A stretch of 64,000 nucleotides of DNA, from positions 1 to 64,000 of the forward strand of contig JAQBNL010000001.1 of assembly GCA_028288585.1 (NCBI GenBank), given 5' to 3'. Of this stretch, positions 19,411 through 31,007 are shown piece after piece. A model generated the notes under the pieces. It was not told the DNA's origin. It did no database searches and saw nothing but the letters and a program-made list of their open reading frames with translations. Each line of letters opens with the position of its first letter. The first letter of the stretch is position 1. This DNA comes from Chitinophagaceae bacterium. GTDB taxonomy: Bacteria; Bacteroidota; Bacteroidia; Chitinophagales; Chitinophagaceae. The position numbers and the translations under genes were made by a program.

Positions 19411-20922
19411 CTAAAACTGCTGTAAAATATTGGTATCCCGGGATTCTAATAATGAAGCACCCATCAGGTATTCATCAACTTTAAGGGCGCATTCCCGTCC
19501 TTCACTAATTGCCCAAACAACAAGTGATTGACCACGGCGCATATCGCCTGCAGTAAATATTTTAGGAATATTGGTATGATATGAGTTTTCTTTTGCTTTT
19601 ACATTTCCCTTTTCGTCTAATTCAATTTCTAACTGCATTAATAAACCTTCGTGCTGGGGATGCACAAATCCCATTGCCAGCAAAGCCAGTTCGCAGGGAA
19701 TCTCTGTTTCACTGCCTGCAATTTCTACAAATTGTGCAGGTTTATTTTCTTCTGTAAATTTCCATTCAAGATCAACAATTTTTAAAGCTTTGAGGTTTCC
19801 GTTTTCATCACCTATAAATTCTTTTGTTGCAATAGCCCAATGCCGTTGCACCCCTTCTTCATGAGAACTGGTAGTTTTTAAAATCATAGGATATGTTGGC
19901 CATGGCATAAAAGGTGTTCTATCCTCCGATGGCTTAGGTAATAATTCAAACTGTGTAACAGATACCGCTTTATGGCGATTGGCTGTTCCTACACAATCAC
20001 TCCCTGTATCACCCCCACCAATTACTACAACATTTTTAGTTGTTGCAAAAATATCAGTTTCGTTTATTTTTTTGTTTGATACTCTTTTGTTCTGTTGCGT
20101 TAGATAATCCATAGCAAAATGGATCCCCTTCAATTCTCTTCCCGGAATTTTTAAATCCCTGGGAATAGTTGAACCGCCTGTTAATACTATTGCATGATAT
20201 TCTCTGAGCAAATCATTTATGTTTATATCTACTCCAACTTCGGCATTGCAATTAAAAATTATACCTTCTTCTTCCATTAATTTTATTCTCCTGTCTACTA
20301 CCCATTTTTCTAATTTAAAATCAGGAATACCATATCTCAAAAGTCCTCCGGGTGCATCATCTCTTTCAAATACAACTACTGTATGACCTGCATAATTCAA
20401 TTGTGATGCTGCGGCGAGCCCCGCCGGACCGGAGCCTACAATCGCTATTTTTTTACCGGTTCTGATATGAGGGATTATAGGTTGTACATATCCTTTATCA
20501 AAAGCAATTTCTATAATATGCTTTTCTATTTCTTCAATGGTAACAGCAGGAGCATTTATACCTAACACGCAGGATGACTCACAAGGCGCCGGGCAAATCC
20601 TGCCTGTAAATTCAGGAAAATTATTAGTAGAGGAAAGTATATCATATGCCTCCTTCCAGCTTTTGCGATAAACGGCATCATTAAATTCTGGAATCACATT
20701 TCCCAAAGGACAACCACTGTGGCAAAAAGGAACACCGCAATCCATACAGCGTGCAGATTGCTGGTTGAGTTTTTCATCAGAATACCTTTCAATGAATTCA
20801 TTATAATCATTTACTCTTTCCTGCGGCGGCCGCTTTGCAGGAAGTTCTCTTTCAAATTTTAAAAAGCCTATTAATTTATTTATATCCACAGATTCCCTGA
20901 ATTTATGTTTTTGTAAAATCAA
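19411..20922 (-). CDS. gltD: Glutamate synthase small subunit
   Basis: CMDCGVPFCHSGCPLGNVIPEFND, GRICPAPCESSCVLGI, VGSGPAGLAAASQL, TAGDMRRGQSLVVWAI. Confidence 0.95.
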   Translation of the reverse strand: MILQKHKFRESVDINKLIGFLKFERELPAKRPPQERVNDYNEFIERYSDEKLNQQSARCMDCGVPFCHSGCPLGNVIPEFNDAVYRKSWKEAYDILSSTNNFPEFTGRICPAPCESSCVLGINAPAVTIEEIEKHIIEIAFDKGYVQPIIPHIRTGKKIAIVGSGPAGLAAASQLNYAGHTVVVFERDDAPGGLLRYGIPDFKLEKWVVDRRIKLMEEEGIIFNCNAEVGVDININDLLREYHAIVLTGGSTIPRDLKIPGRELKGIHFAMDYLTQQNKRVSNKKINETDIFATTKNVVVIGGGDTGSDCVGTANRHKAVSVTQFELLPKPSEDRTPFMPWPTYPMILKTTSSHEEGVQRHWAIATKEFIGDENGNLKALKIVDLEWKFTEENKPAQFVEIAGSETEIPCELALLAMGFVHPQHEGLLMQLEIELDEKGNVKAKENSYHTNIPKIFTAGDMRRGQSLVVWAISEGRECALKVDEYLMGASLLESRDTNILQQF

Positions 20923-20929
20923 ATTTTAA

Positions 20930-23900
20930 TTATTGCCTGAGTTCCTTTACGATGGGAACCATAACTTTCTCTTTAAGAACTTTCTTATAATCTTTAGGAA
21001 ACACCTTTACAAAATTTTTCAGCTGGTTATCAAAGTCATTCAGAACAAATTTTGCAACAGTGCTGTTTGTACATTGATAATGTTTGCTAATCACTTCATG
21101 TAATAATTTTTCATCCCCATCCTCAATAGTATCAAGATCAACCATTGCTTTATTACACATTGAATCAAGCCTGCGCTGTACATCATAAACATAAGCGATT
21201 CCACCACTCATTCCTGCGGCAAAATTTCTACCTGTTTCACCAAGAATGATAACATTTCCCCCAGTCATATACTCACAGCCATGGTCGCCAACGCCTTCCA
21301 CCACTACGTTTGCGCCTGAATTGCGAACTGCAAACCGTTCACCCGCTTTACCCCTGATAAAAACTTCGCCGGCTGTAGCGCCATATAATGCAACATTCCC
21401 AACGATAATATTTTCTTCAGGAATAAAAGCTGCATTTTTTGATGGATATATAATAAGTTTTGCGCCACTCAAGCCCTTACCAAAATAATCATTTGCATCT
21501 CCTTCCAGTTCAAGCGTTACACCTCTTGTATTAAAAGCTGCAAAACTTTGCCCGGCTGTTCCTGTAAATTTAAAATGAATGGTATCATCAGGTAAGCCAG
21601 CTGCTTTATACCGTTTTGTAATTTCATTCGATAAAATTGTTCCTGTTGTTCTATCGGTATTCTTTAAAGGAAATTCCGCAAATATTTTTTGCTGATTCTC
21701 CAGTGCCGGCTGTGCAGTTTTTAATAAATCCCAATCAAGTACTTCATTTAACCCATGATCCTGTTCTTCCTTTTTATATAGACCTGTATATTCCGAAGCA
21801 GGCTGTTTGTATAAAACAGGAGCCAGGTCAACATTACTATATTTCCAGTGGGTAATATTTTCTTTCTTCTCTAAAAAATCAACCTGGCCTACCATTTCAT
21901 TTATAGTTCTAAAACCCAGTTCAGCCATAATTTCTCTTAACTCCTGTGTTAAAAATTTAAAGAGATTTACAACATGATCTGCTTCACCGGTAAATAATTT
22001 ACGCAATTCTTTATCCTGTGTTGCCACGCCTACAGGGCATGTGTTGAGATGACACTTACGCATCATTATACAACCCTCAACAATTAATGCAGCAGTTGCA
22101 ACGCCCCACTCCTCGGCACCAAGTAAAGTGGCGATTGCAATATCGCGACCGGTTTTTAATTGACCATCAGTTTGAACAACTACCCTGCTTCTTAATTTAT
22201 TTTTTACAAGCGTTTGATGTGTTTCTGCAAGACCTAACTCCCATGGTAAACCTGCATGCCTTATAGAACTTATAGGGGAGGCGCCTGTACCACCATCATG
22301 ACCGGAAATTAATATTACATCAGCTTTTGCCTTTGCGACACCGGCTGCAATAGTTCCTACACCTGCCTTGGAAACAAGCTTTACATTTATCCTTGCTTTC
22401 CTGTTTGCATTTTTAAGATCAAAAATTAATTGCGCAAGATCTTCTATTGAATAAATATCATGATGTGGCGGCGGAGAAATTAATCCAACACCCGGTGTAG
22501 CATGCCGGACTTTACCGATCCACTCATCCACCTTATCGCCGGGTAACTGTCCGCCTTCTCCGGGCTTGGCACCCTGTGCCATTTTAATTTGCAATTCATC
22601 CGCTTCGGTTAGATACAAACTTGTTACCCCAAATCTTGCAGAAGCAACCTGTTTGATGGCGCTTCTCATTGAATCGCCATTAGGCAATTTTTCATAACGG
22701 CTTTCATCTTCACCGCCTTCACCTGTATTACTTTTTCCGCCAAGCCTGTTCATTGCAACAGCCAGCGTGGTATGGGCCTCCCATGAAATGGAACCAAAAG
22801 ACATTGCACCCGTTGCAAAACGTTTGTAAATATTTTCTGCCGGTTCCACCTCATCTATTGAGATGGAAGGACGATTGTGTTTGAATTGAAATAAACTTCT
22901 TAGTGTTACCGCTTTTTCACTTTGCTCATTTACAAGCTTTGAATATTTTTTAAAAGTATTATAATCATTTAATCTTGTAGAGTATTGTAATAAATGAATG
23001 GTTTGCGGATTAAATAAATGAAACTCTCCCTTTCTTCTCCATTCATAAATGCCCCCGGCCTGTAAGCCATTTACCGGCATACTTGATTTGCTGAAAGAGA
23101 AAAAATGTTTTGATAATGTTTCTTTTGCAATCTCATCAAGTCCCATTCCCTCAATCCTTGAAATTGCCCCGGTAAAATATTTATTAACGACAGATTTATT
23201 TAACCCAATGATTTCAAAAATTTGCGCACCCTGGTAAGACTGTAATGTTGAGATCCCCATTTTTGAAAATACTTTCAGCAGCCCATCGCAAATTGCTTTT
23301 ATATAATTCTTTCTTAACTCTTCCCATGATAAATCTGTTTGCAGAGAACCATTGGCTTTCATATTGCGGATGGTTGCCAATGCCAGGTAAGGATTAATAG
23401 CAGTTGCGCCAAAGGCAATTAAACAGGCAAAGTGATGCACTTCCCAAACATCCCCGGCTTCGATAACCAAACCAACCTGCCCACGATAGCCTTTTCTTAT
23501 AAGATGATGATGAACCGCTGCTGTTGCCAGTAACGAAGGAATGGGAGCATGCTCAGAATCTATCGCCCTGTCAGATAAAACTAAAACTTCAAACCCGTCC
23601 TCAACAGCATCAACGGCATACCTGCATAAGCGATCCAAACCTTTTTGTAATGACCCCGGCTTACCATCTGCAATAAAATATGTTTGTAATGTTTTTGACT
23701 GGAAGATGCCGGTATCAATACTCCGCAGTTTTTCCAGTTCCCCGCTTTTGAGAATTGGTTGCTTTAAAGCCACGCTATGGCAATGCTTCGGATCCTCATC
23801 TAATAAATTGCCATTATTACCTACAAACGTTGCAAGGCTCATCACCAATTGCTCACGAATGGGATCGATTGGAGGATTAGTAACCTGCGCAAATAATTGT

Positions 23901-25453
23901 TTGAAGTAACTGCTTAAATGCTGGGGCTGATCGCTCAGAATTGCTAATGGCACATCAGTTCCCATTGAACCAACAGGCTCCTTTGCCTGTAAAGCCATTG
24001 GTGAGAGAATAGAATCTATATCTTCCCGGCTATAACCAAATGCCTTTTGGTATTTTAATACTGAGTCATCTGAAAGATGCGTAAAGGTTACTCTCGGCTC
24101 ATCTAATTCATCAAGCTGTATCTTATATTTATTAAGCCACTCTTCATACGGCTTTTGCGAGCAAATCTGTTGTTTTAATTCTTCATCACTTATAATTCTT
24201 CCGTTCTCAAGATCTACAACAAACATTTTACCCGGCTGAAGTCTTCCTTTTTCTTTAATAAGCTCCGGCGCTATCGGCAACACACCTGTCTCTGACGCCA
24301 TTATAACCCTGTCATCTGTTGTTAGACAGTATCGTGAAGGACGCAAACCATTTCTATCTAAAGTGGCGCCGATTATTTTTCCATCTGTAAAAGTTATTGA
24401 AGCAGGCCCGTCCCATGGCTCCATAAAGGATGCATGAAATTCATAAAATGCTTTTTTTACAGGATCCATTTGCTCATTACCATCCCATGCTTCCGGTATC
24501 AGCATCATCATAACATGCGGTAATGAACGCCCACATAAAAGGAGCAGCTCTATCATATTATCCAGGCTTGCAGAATCAGACTGGCCCTGCTCTACAACCG
24601 GCAACAGCAGTTCCATTTCTTCCTTAGTAAAATAAGGAGAAGTAAAATTTCTTTCACTTGTTTTAAGCCAGTTTAAATTTCCCTGTAAAGTATTTATCTC
24701 TCCATTATGTGCTATGTAACGAAACGGTTGCGCCAGCTTCCACGAAGGAAAAGTGTTGGTAGCAAACCGTGAATGAATTAGACCGAATGCAGAAACAATT
24801 CTTTTATTACTTAGGTCAGGAAAATAGTTACGTAGCTGAAGACTTGTAAGTTGTCCTTTATAAATAACTGTTTTGTAAGATAAGGAGGCAACATAAAAAC
24901 CAACCAGGTCTTTTCTAACCGTATTGTTTATTGTTTGCGTTGAATAATTTCTTAATACAAATAATTTGCGTTCAAAATCATCAGGGTTATTAATATGATC
25001 AGGGCATGCAATAAATACCTGTTCAATTTCCGGTTCAGCTGATAGTGCCGTAAGCCCTATATCTTCTGCATTTACAGGCACCTTTCGATACCCTAAAATT
25101 TCCAGCCCTACTTTTTCCGCAGAGCGGTTAAAGATGTCACGGCATTCTTCTTTTAAACGGATATCTTTTGGAAAAAATAAAACACCCACTCCGTATTTTC
25201 CATAAGATGGTAAATGAATGCCGAGCCTTATACATTCATCAAAAAAGAATTCATGCGGGGTTTGGATAAGAATGCCTGCACCATCTCCTGTATTATTTTC
25301 GCAGCCGCATGCACCACGATGCTCCATATTTTCTAAAATAGTTAAAGCATCAGAAACTATCTGGTGGCTCTTATTACTTTTTATATTGGCAACGAAGCCG
25401 ATACCACATGAGTCATGTTCAAATTGAGAAGAGTATAAACCTTTACCTGCCAT
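20930..25453 (-). CDS. gltB: Glutamate synthase large subunit
   Basis: 1507 aa; CGIGFVANI class II amidotransferase N-terminus after a short propeptide, GRNFAAGMSGGIAYVYD C-terminal domain, FMN/3Fe-4S region CHLNTCPVGVATQD. Confidence 0.96.
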   Translation of the reverse strand: MAGKGLYSSQFEHDSCGIGFVANIKSNKSHQIVSDALTILENMEHRGACGCENNTGDGAGILIQTPHEFFFDECIRLGIHLPSYGKYGVGVLFFPKDIRLKEECRDIFNRSAEKVGLEILGYRKVPVNAEDIGLTALSAEPEIEQVFIACPDHINNPDDFERKLFVLRNYSTQTINNTVRKDLVGFYVASLSYKTVIYKGQLTSLQLRNYFPDLSNKRIVSAFGLIHSRFATNTFPSWKLAQPFRYIAHNGEINTLQGNLNWLKTSERNFTSPYFTKEEMELLLPVVEQGQSDSASLDNMIELLLLCGRSLPHVMMMLIPEAWDGNEQMDPVKKAFYEFHASFMEPWDGPASITFTDGKIIGATLDRNGLRPSRYCLTTDDRVIMASETGVLPIAPELIKEKGRLQPGKMFVVDLENGRIISDEELKQQICSQKPYEEWLNKYKIQLDELDEPRVTFTHLSDDSVLKYQKAFGYSREDIDSILSPMALQAKEPVGSMGTDVPLAILSDQPQHLSSYFKQLFAQVTNPPIDPIREQLVMSLATFVGNNGNLLDEDPKHCHSVALKQPILKSGELEKLRSIDTGIFQSKTLQTYFIADGKPGSLQKGLDRLCRYAVDAVEDGFEVLVLSDRAIDSEHAPIPSLLATAAVHHHLIRKGYRGQVGLVIEAGDVWEVHHFACLIAFGATAINPYLALATIRNMKANGSLQTDLSWEELRKNYIKAICDGLLKVFSKMGISTLQSYQGAQIFEIIGLNKSVVNKYFTGAISRIEGMGLDEIAKETLSKHFFSFSKSSMPVNGLQAGGIYEWRRKGEFHLFNPQTIHLLQYSTRLNDYNTFKKYSKLVNEQSEKAVTLRSLFQFKHNRPSISIDEVEPAENIYKRFATGAMSFGSISWEAHTTLAVAMNRLGGKSNTGEGGEDESRYEKLPNGDSMRSAIKQVASARFGVTSLYLTEADELQIKMAQGAKPGEGGQLPGDKVDEWIGKVRHATPGVGLISPPPHHDIYSIEDLAQLIFDLKNANRKARINVKLVSKAGVGTIAAGVAKAKADVILISGHDGGTGASPISSIRHAGLPWELGLAETHQTLVKNKLRSRVVVQTDGQLKTGRDIAIATLLGAEEWGVATAALIVEGCIMMRKCHLNTCPVGVATQDKELRKLFTGEADHVVNLFKFLTQELREIMAELGFRTINEMVGQVDFLEKKENITHWKYSNVDLAPVLYKQPASEYTGLYKKEEQDHGLNEVLDWDLLKTAQPALENQQKIFAEFPLKNTDRTTGTILSNEITKRYKAAGLPDDTIHFKFTGTAGQSFAAFNTRGVTLELEGDANDYFGKGLSGAKLIIYPSKNAAFIPEENIIVGNVALYGATAGEVFIRGKAGERFAVRNSGANVVVEGVGDHGCEYMTGGNVIILGETGRNFAAGMSGGIAYVYDVQRRLDSMCNKAMVDLDTIEDGDEKLLHEVISKHYQCTNSTVAKFVLNDFDNQLKNFVKVFPKDYKKVLKEKVMVPIVKELRQ

Positions 25454-25900
25454 ATATAAATTAAATAATTAAAATGCCTGATAAATTTAGATGTAACAGT
25501 AAGCAATTGTTTTAAAACGAAATTGAATTTACTTCCTCCTGTTCACCCATTTTTTGTAATAAATGATTACAATCGTATCCTTCCGAAGTTATCCTTAATT
25601 GGCAGAATCAGAAATTTAAATATTTAATCATTTTACAGTAATCAACCGCTGATATTCCTGCTAAAAGATAGTCTGGTAAATAGTTTTAGCAGTTATCAAT
25701 TACAATGTCCAAACTTCAATAAACAAGGCTGATCTTTAAATTTGAGCATACGCAGGTTAATTTGCAGGTTGTTTCAACAGATTGTGAAAATCTTTTTCTG
25801 CTTAAATATAGCGGATTGAAATTTATTCGCTTTCTTCATACAGCTTTTACTTACTCCCCAACGATTGCCTGCCATTTTTAAAATTCAAGCTCAACACATT

Positions 25901-26203
25901 ATGCATTTAACACCCAGGGAAACTGAAAAATTGCTTTTATTTCTTGCCGGGGAATTGGCAGAAAAGCGTAAAGCAAGAGGATTAAAATTAAATTATCCTG
26001 AGGCAATAGCACTTATCAGCAGCCGTTTGCAGGAGGCTGCCCGTGATGGCAGATCAGTTGCAGACCTAATGCAATTCGGCACCACGATATTATCGCGTAA
26101 GGATGTTATGGAAGGCATAGCAGAAATGATAGACGAAATACAGGTAGAGGCAACTTTTGCGGACGGAACTAAATTGGTAACGGTACATGACCCCATCCGT
26201 TAA
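25901..26203 (+). CDS. ureA: Urease gamma subunit (start moved from 25865 to [11 protein letters not shown])
   Basis: [40 protein letters not shown] is a canonical UreA N-terminus. Confidence 0.95.
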   Translation: MHLTPRETEKLLLFLAGELAEKRKARGLKLNYPEAIALISSRLQEAARDGRSVADLMQFGTTILSRKDVMEGIAEMIDEIQVEATFADGTKLVTVHDPIR

Positions 26204-26227
26204 TGCAAAAATTTAAAATTAAAAAAA

Positions 26228-26602
26228 ATGATACCCGGCGAATACATTTTAGGTGAAGGAAATATTAAATGCAATGTTGGCCGCACCACTATACAAATAA
26301 CTGTTGTTAACACAGGCGATCGTCCTGTGCAGGTAGGCTCTCATTTTCATTTTTTTGAAGTAAATAAGCAAATGGAGTTTGATCGTGAAAAAGCATTTGG
26401 CATGCGGCTGAATATTGCTGCAGGCACGGCCGTTCGCTTTGAGCCGGGAGAAGAAAAAGAAGTAGTACTTGTTACATTTGGAGGTAAGCGCATGGTGCAT
26501 GGTTTCAACAACCTTGCTAATGGTGATACTACAGGCGAGGCAAATAAACAAAAGGCAACTCAAAAATTATCTGCTCAAAATTTTAAAAACAAAATTGCAT
26601 GA
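26228..26602 (+). CDS. ureB: Urease beta subunit
   Basis: [56 protein letters not shown]. Confidence 0.96.
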   Translation: MIPGEYILGEGNIKCNVGRTTIQITVVNTGDRPVQVGSHFHFFEVNKQMEFDREKAFGMRLNIAAGTAVRFEPGEEKEVVLVTFGGKRMVHGFNNLANGDTTGEANKQKATQKLSAQNFKNKIA

Positions 26603-28320
26603 GCCTGGAAATAACCCGGATAAAATATGCCAATATGTATGGCCCCACGGTGGGTGATAAAGTTCGTCTTGGCGATACTGACCTGGTAATTGAAATTGAA
26701 AAAGATCATACAGTATACGGTGATGAAGCAAAATTTGGCGGAGGGAAAACAATTCGTGATGGCATGGCGCAATCTGCTACTGCAACAAGAAAAGATGGTG
26801 TACTTGATTTTGTAATTACCAGTGTAATGATAATTGATCATTGGGGAATTGTAAAAGCTGATATTGGAATAAAAGATGGAAAAATTGTTGGCATTGGTAA
26901 AGCTGGTAACCCTGATACTATGGATGGTATTAACGCAAACATGATCATAGGCGCTTCAACAGAAGTGCATGGCGGGGCAGGACTGATTGCAACAGCAGGC
27001 GGCATTGATACCCATATTCATTTTATTTGTCCGCAATTAATTGATCATGCTTTGTTCAGTGGCATTACAACAATGATTGGCGGCGGCACCGGGCCTGCAG
27101 ATGGAACCAATGCCACAACAGTTACTCCGGGAGCATGGAACATTCAAAAAATGCTGGAAGCTGCTGATGCATTCCCTATGAACCTGGGTTTTTTAGGTAA
27201 AGGAAATTGTGCAACGCTGCCTCCTCTTGAAGAACAAATTGAGGCAGGTGCCCTGGGGTTAAAAATTCATGAAGACTGGGGATCAACACCTGCTGTTATT
27301 GATGCTGCGCTACAGGTAGCAGACAAGCATGATGTACAGGTTGCCATACATACTGATACTTTAAATGAATCAGGTTTTTTAGAAGACACGATTAATGCGA
27401 TCAACGGAAGAGTGATACATACTTATCACACAGAAGGCGCAGGAGGAGGGCATGCACCTGATATTATCAAGGCAGCCATGTATACTAACATTTTACCATC
27501 TTCCACAAACCCTACCCGTCCATTTACAGTAAACACTATTGATGAACATCTTGATATGCTGATGGTTTGTCATCATCTTGATAAGTCTGTTCCCGAGGAT
27601 GTTGCCTTCGCTGATTCACGCATTCGTCCTGAAACAATTGCTGCAGAAGATATTTTGCACGACATGGGTGTGTTCAGCATGATGAGTTCTGATAGCCAGG
27701 CAATGGGAAGAGTTGCGGAGGTAATAACACGTACATGGCAAACAGCCGATAAGATGAAAAAGCAAAGAAGCTTTTTACCGGAAGATGAAAAAAATAATAA
27801 CGATAATTTTCGTGTAAAAAGATATGTTTCCAAATACACGATTAATCCTGCAATTACACATGGCATTTCAGAATATGTAGGCTCACTGGAAGCAGGAAAG
27901 TTTGCTGATATAGTTTTATGGAAGCCAGCATTGTTTGGAGCAAAACCTGAAATGATAATAAAGGGCGGGATGATAATAGCCAGTAAAATGGGCGACCCCA
28001 ATGCTTCTATTCCTACACCACAGCCGGTTATTTATCGTCACATGTTTGGGGCCTTTGGAAAAGCGATTTATAAAACCTGTATAACTTTTGTTTCAAAATT
28101 ATCACTGGAGAAAAATGTGATACAGCAATATGGTTTGCAAAAAATGATATTGCCGGTAAAAAATTGCCGCAATATTTCAAAGAAAGATCTGATACATAAT
28201 GATGCTACGCCGCAGATAGATGTGAACCCGGAGAATTATGAAGTAAAGGTAGATGGAGTACATATCACCTGCCAACCGGTTGATGTTCTTCCATTGGCGC
28301 AACGGTATTTTTTATTTTAA
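26599..28320 (+). CDS. ureC: Urease alpha (catalytic) subunit
   Basis: [45 protein letters not shown] (carbamylated Lys), MVCHHLD, C-terminal [10 protein letters not shown]. Confidence 0.97.
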   Translation: MSLEITRIKYANMYGPTVGDKVRLGDTDLVIEIEKDHTVYGDEAKFGGGKTIRDGMAQSATATRKDGVLDFVITSVMIIDHWGIVKADIGIKDGKIVGIGKAGNPDTMDGINANMIIGASTEVHGGAGLIATAGGIDTHIHFICPQLIDHALFSGITTMIGGGTGPADGTNATTVTPGAWNIQKMLEAADAFPMNLGFLGKGNCATLPPLEEQIEAGALGLKIHEDWGSTPAVIDAALQVADKHDVQVAIHTDTLNESGFLEDTINAINGRVIHTYHTEGAGGGHAPDIIKAAMYTNILPSSTNPTRPFTVNTIDEHLDMLMVCHHLDKSVPEDVAFADSRIRPETIAAEDILHDMGVFSMMSSDSQAMGRVAEVITRTWQTADKMKKQRSFLPEDEKNNNDNFRVKRYVSKYTINPAITHGISEYVGSLEAGKFADIVLWKPALFGAKPEMIIKGGMIIASKMGDPNASIPTPQPVIYRHMFGAFGKAIYKTCITFVSKLSLEKNVIQQYGLQKMILPVKNCRNISKKDLIHNDATPQIDVNPENYEVKVDGVHITCQPVDVLPLAQRYFLF

Positions 28321-28329
28321 AGATTAGCC

Positions 28330-28836
28330 ATGCTTATTCAACAAAAAAAAGGGAATATAAATTCATTGAAATTAAATAACCAAAGCATTGATCTTCTGAA
28401 ATTGGAATGGTATGAAACCAGTAAACGCATTTTACATAAACGGTCGGAGGCAGGTAAAGAAATAACGCTTAAATTTTTAAAAGAGAACCAGGAGCTTACT
28501 GAAGGCGATATTATTTACCAGGACAGCGAAAGTATTATCGTTATTGACGTTCTGCCTTGTGCTGCAATTATTATTCATCCTAAAACAATGCAGGAAATGG
28601 CTTCCGTTTGTTATGAGATAGGCAACAAGCATCTGCCACTTTTTTTACAGGAAGATGAATTACTAGTACCCTTTGAAGCCCCGCTTTTTCGTTTACTGCT
28701 TTCAGCCGGTTATGATGTGAAAGAAGGAAAAAGAAAATTGATCAGCCCTCTTAGATCTACTGTTACACCACATGGGCACAACGGCCAAAGTTTATTTTCA
28801 AAGATTTTAAAACTTACAACTTCTCCGGATGAATAA
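28330..28836 (+). CDS. ureE: Urease accessory protein UreE
   Basis: LEWYETSKRILHKRSEAGKEITLKF, CYEIGNKHLPLF; position in ure operon. Confidence 0.88.
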   Translation: MLIQQKKGNINSLKLNNQSIDLLKLEWYETSKRILHKRSEAGKEITLKFLKENQELTEGDIIYQDSESIIVIDVLPCAAIIIHPKTMQEMASVCYEIGNKHLPLFLQEDELLVPFEAPLFRLLLSAGYDVKEGKRKLISPLRSTVTPHGHNGQSLFSKILKLTTSPDE

Positions 28837-29515
28837 TGCATTGCTAAGTTTATTACAACTCTCAGACCCCACGTTACCCATTGGAGGTTATGCACATTCA
28901 TCCGGTTTGGAAACTTATGTGCAGGCAGGTATTGTGCATGATGTAAAAAGCGCTAAAAGTTTTATTACAGAAATGCTTACGCAAAATCTGCAATATACAG
29001 ATGCAGCATTTGTATCCCTTGCCTATAATGCAACAGTACAAAACGATTGGAAAAAAATTTTACAACTTGATGAAGAATGCAATGCGGTAAAATTGCCTAA
29101 AGAAATAAGAGAAGCAAGCAACAAGTTAGGAATACGGTTAATGAAAATATTTGAACCGGTTTGCGATAACAAGCTTGCCAGTCAATACAAAGCAGCAACA
29201 CATGCACAGCTGGCATCCGGGCATTACTGTATTGCTTTTGGAGTGTATGCTTATGCTTTAAAAATTTCTAAAGAAGAAGCGTTGACCGGATTTTATTACA
29301 ACGCTGCCGCAGGCATGGTTACAAACTGTGTAAAGCTTGTACCGCTTGGACAACAGGATGGACAACAGATATTATTTTCTCTGCAAACATTAATTACACA
29401 GTTAGTTGAAAATACAATGGAGCCTGATGAAGAATTGACAGGGCTTTGCTGTACTGGTTTCGATATCAGGAGTATGCAGCATGAGCAATTATATTCGAGG
29501 CTTTATATGAGTTAA
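28829..29515 (+). CDS. ureF: Urease accessory protein UreF
   Basis: LLQLSDPTLPIGGYAHSSGLETYVQAG; overlaps ureE by 8 nt. Confidence 0.93.
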   Translation: MNNALLSLLQLSDPTLPIGGYAHSSGLETYVQAGIVHDVKSAKSFITEMLTQNLQYTDAAFVSLAYNATVQNDWKKILQLDEECNAVKLPKEIREASNKLGIRLMKIFEPVCDNKLASQYKAATHAQLASGHYCIAFGVYAYALKISKEEALTGFYYNAAAGMVTNCVKLVPLGQQDGQQILFSLQTLITQLVENTMEPDEELTGLCCTGFDIRSMQHEQLYSRLYMS

Positions 29516-29568
29516 AACAGTATTATCCCCGACCTGAAGGTTGTGGCAATTAAAGAATCAAATTTAAA

Positions 29569-30207
29569 ATGACAGAAAGAAATTATATAAAGATTGGCGT
29601 TGCCGGTCCTGTAGGCTCCGGTAAAACTGCATTGATTGAAAGGCTTTGCAGGCAGATGTTTGGTGAGTACAGCATTGCTGTTATCACCAATGATATTTAC
29701 ACAAAAGAAGATGCGGAATTTTTAACGCAAAATAGTTTGCTGCCTGCAGAAAGAATAATTGGTGTGGAAACCGGCGGCTGCCCTCACACCGCAATCCGTG
29801 AGGATGCAAGCATGAACCTGGAAGCGGTGGAAGAGATGGCAATTCGTATTCCTGGTGTGGAAATTATTTTTATTGAAAGTGGCGGTGATAATTTGTCGGC
29901 AACATTCAGCCCCGACCTTGCGGACCTTACTATTTTTGTAATTGATGTGGCGGAAGGCGATAAGATACCACGCAAAGGCGGACCGGGAATAACCCGGAGT
30001 GATTTGCTCGTGATAAATAAAATTGACCTGGCGCCTTATGTAAATGCAGATCTTACAATAATGGAACGTGATGCAAGGCTGATGCGTAAAGGAAATCCTT
30101 TTGTATTCACCAATTTAATGAGCCTGCAGGGTTTGGACAGTGTAGTAAACTGGATAAGAAAATATGCTTTGATGGAAGCCATAGATGAACCGATACTAGT
30201 AAGATGA
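29569..30207 (+). CDS. ureG: Urease accessory GTPase UreG
   Basis: [62 protein letters not shown]. Confidence 0.97.
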   Translation: MTERNYIKIGVAGPVGSGKTALIERLCRQMFGEYSIAVITNDIYTKEDAEFLTQNSLLPAERIIGVETGGCPHTAIREDASMNLEAVEEMAIRIPGVEIIFIESGGDNLSATFSPDLADLTIFVIDVAEGDKIPRKGGPGITRSDLLVINKIDLAPYVNADLTIMERDARLMRKGNPFVFTNLMSLQGLDSVVNWIRKYALMEAIDEPILVR

Positions 30208-31007
30208 GATCCCAACTACATATACAAGCTGCATTGCGTGGAGATATAACTTATCTGGAAAAAGCTTATTGCACACAGCCTTTTAAAATAGCCGATATTA
30301 CTGAAGATAAAAATGATGAAACGCTGCGCCTGATGCTTATGAGCTCATCACCTGGTATTTTGGATGGTGATGAGTACGATTGGAAAATTAATATAGGAGA
30401 AGATTGCACACTGCAACTTCAAACGCAATCTTTTCAGCGCCTGTTTAGTATGAAGAAAACTGCTTCACAAACAATCGAAGTCCGTCAAGGTAACGGATCA
30501 TCGTTTTGTTTTTTACCGCATCCTGTTGTGCCGCACGAGGCATCTTCTTTTTCTTCAAAAAGTAAAATATTTCTTTCTGATGGTTGCAGTCTTGTTTGGG
30601 GTGAAGTGCTTACCTGCGGAAGAAAATTAAATGGTGAAGTATTTAAATTTTCAAAGTATCATACTACAACAGAAATTTTCATCAACAATAAACTGGCGAT
30701 CAAAGAAAATTTATTGATCAATCCCTCCATTATCAATGTAAAGGCCATTGGTCAATTAGAAGGATACACACACCAGGCAACATTTATCTTTCTTAAAGAG
30801 AAAGTTCCTGTAAATGATTTGATAAAAGATATCAGCAATTATTTATCAACTGAAAATGAAATTATTTTTGGCATAAGCGCCGCACCTGTAAATGGTTTTA
30901 TTGTAAGATTACTCGGATGTAAAGCAGAGCAGTTATATGCCTGCCTTAAATTAATTGCCGAAAAAATTCCTGTCTCCGCCAATAAAAAAATTGAGTATGC
31001 AGGGTGA
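30204..31007 (+). CDS. ureD: Urease accessory protein UreD (UreH in some nomenclatures)
   Basis: [53 protein letters not shown]; last of the ure genes. Confidence 0.9.
   Translation: MRSQLHIQAALRGDITYLEKAYCTQPFKIADITEDKNDETLRLMLMSSSPGILDGDEYDWKINIGEDCTLQLQTQSFQRLFSMKKTASQTIEVRQGNGSSFCFLPHPVVPHEASSFSSKSKIFLSDGCSLVWGEVLTCGRKLNGEVFKFSKYHTTTEIFINNKLAIKENLLINPSIINVKAIGQLEGYTHQATFIFLKEKVPVNDLIKDISNYLSTENEIIFGISAAPVNGFIVRLLGCKAEQLYACLKLIAEKIPVSANKKIEYAG

Noticed and set aside
23541-23909. Plus-strand ORF (122 aa) antisense to gltB
   Set aside because: gltB reading frame is unambiguous here; the antisense product resembles no family.
25454-25900. Possible sigma-54 or other nitrogen-control site between gltB and ureA
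   Set aside because: No convincing TGGCAC-N5-TTGC or clear palindrome found by eye.
27573-28001. Minus-strand ORF (142 aa) antisense to ureC
   Set aside because: Shadow ORF opposite highly conserved urease alpha sequence.
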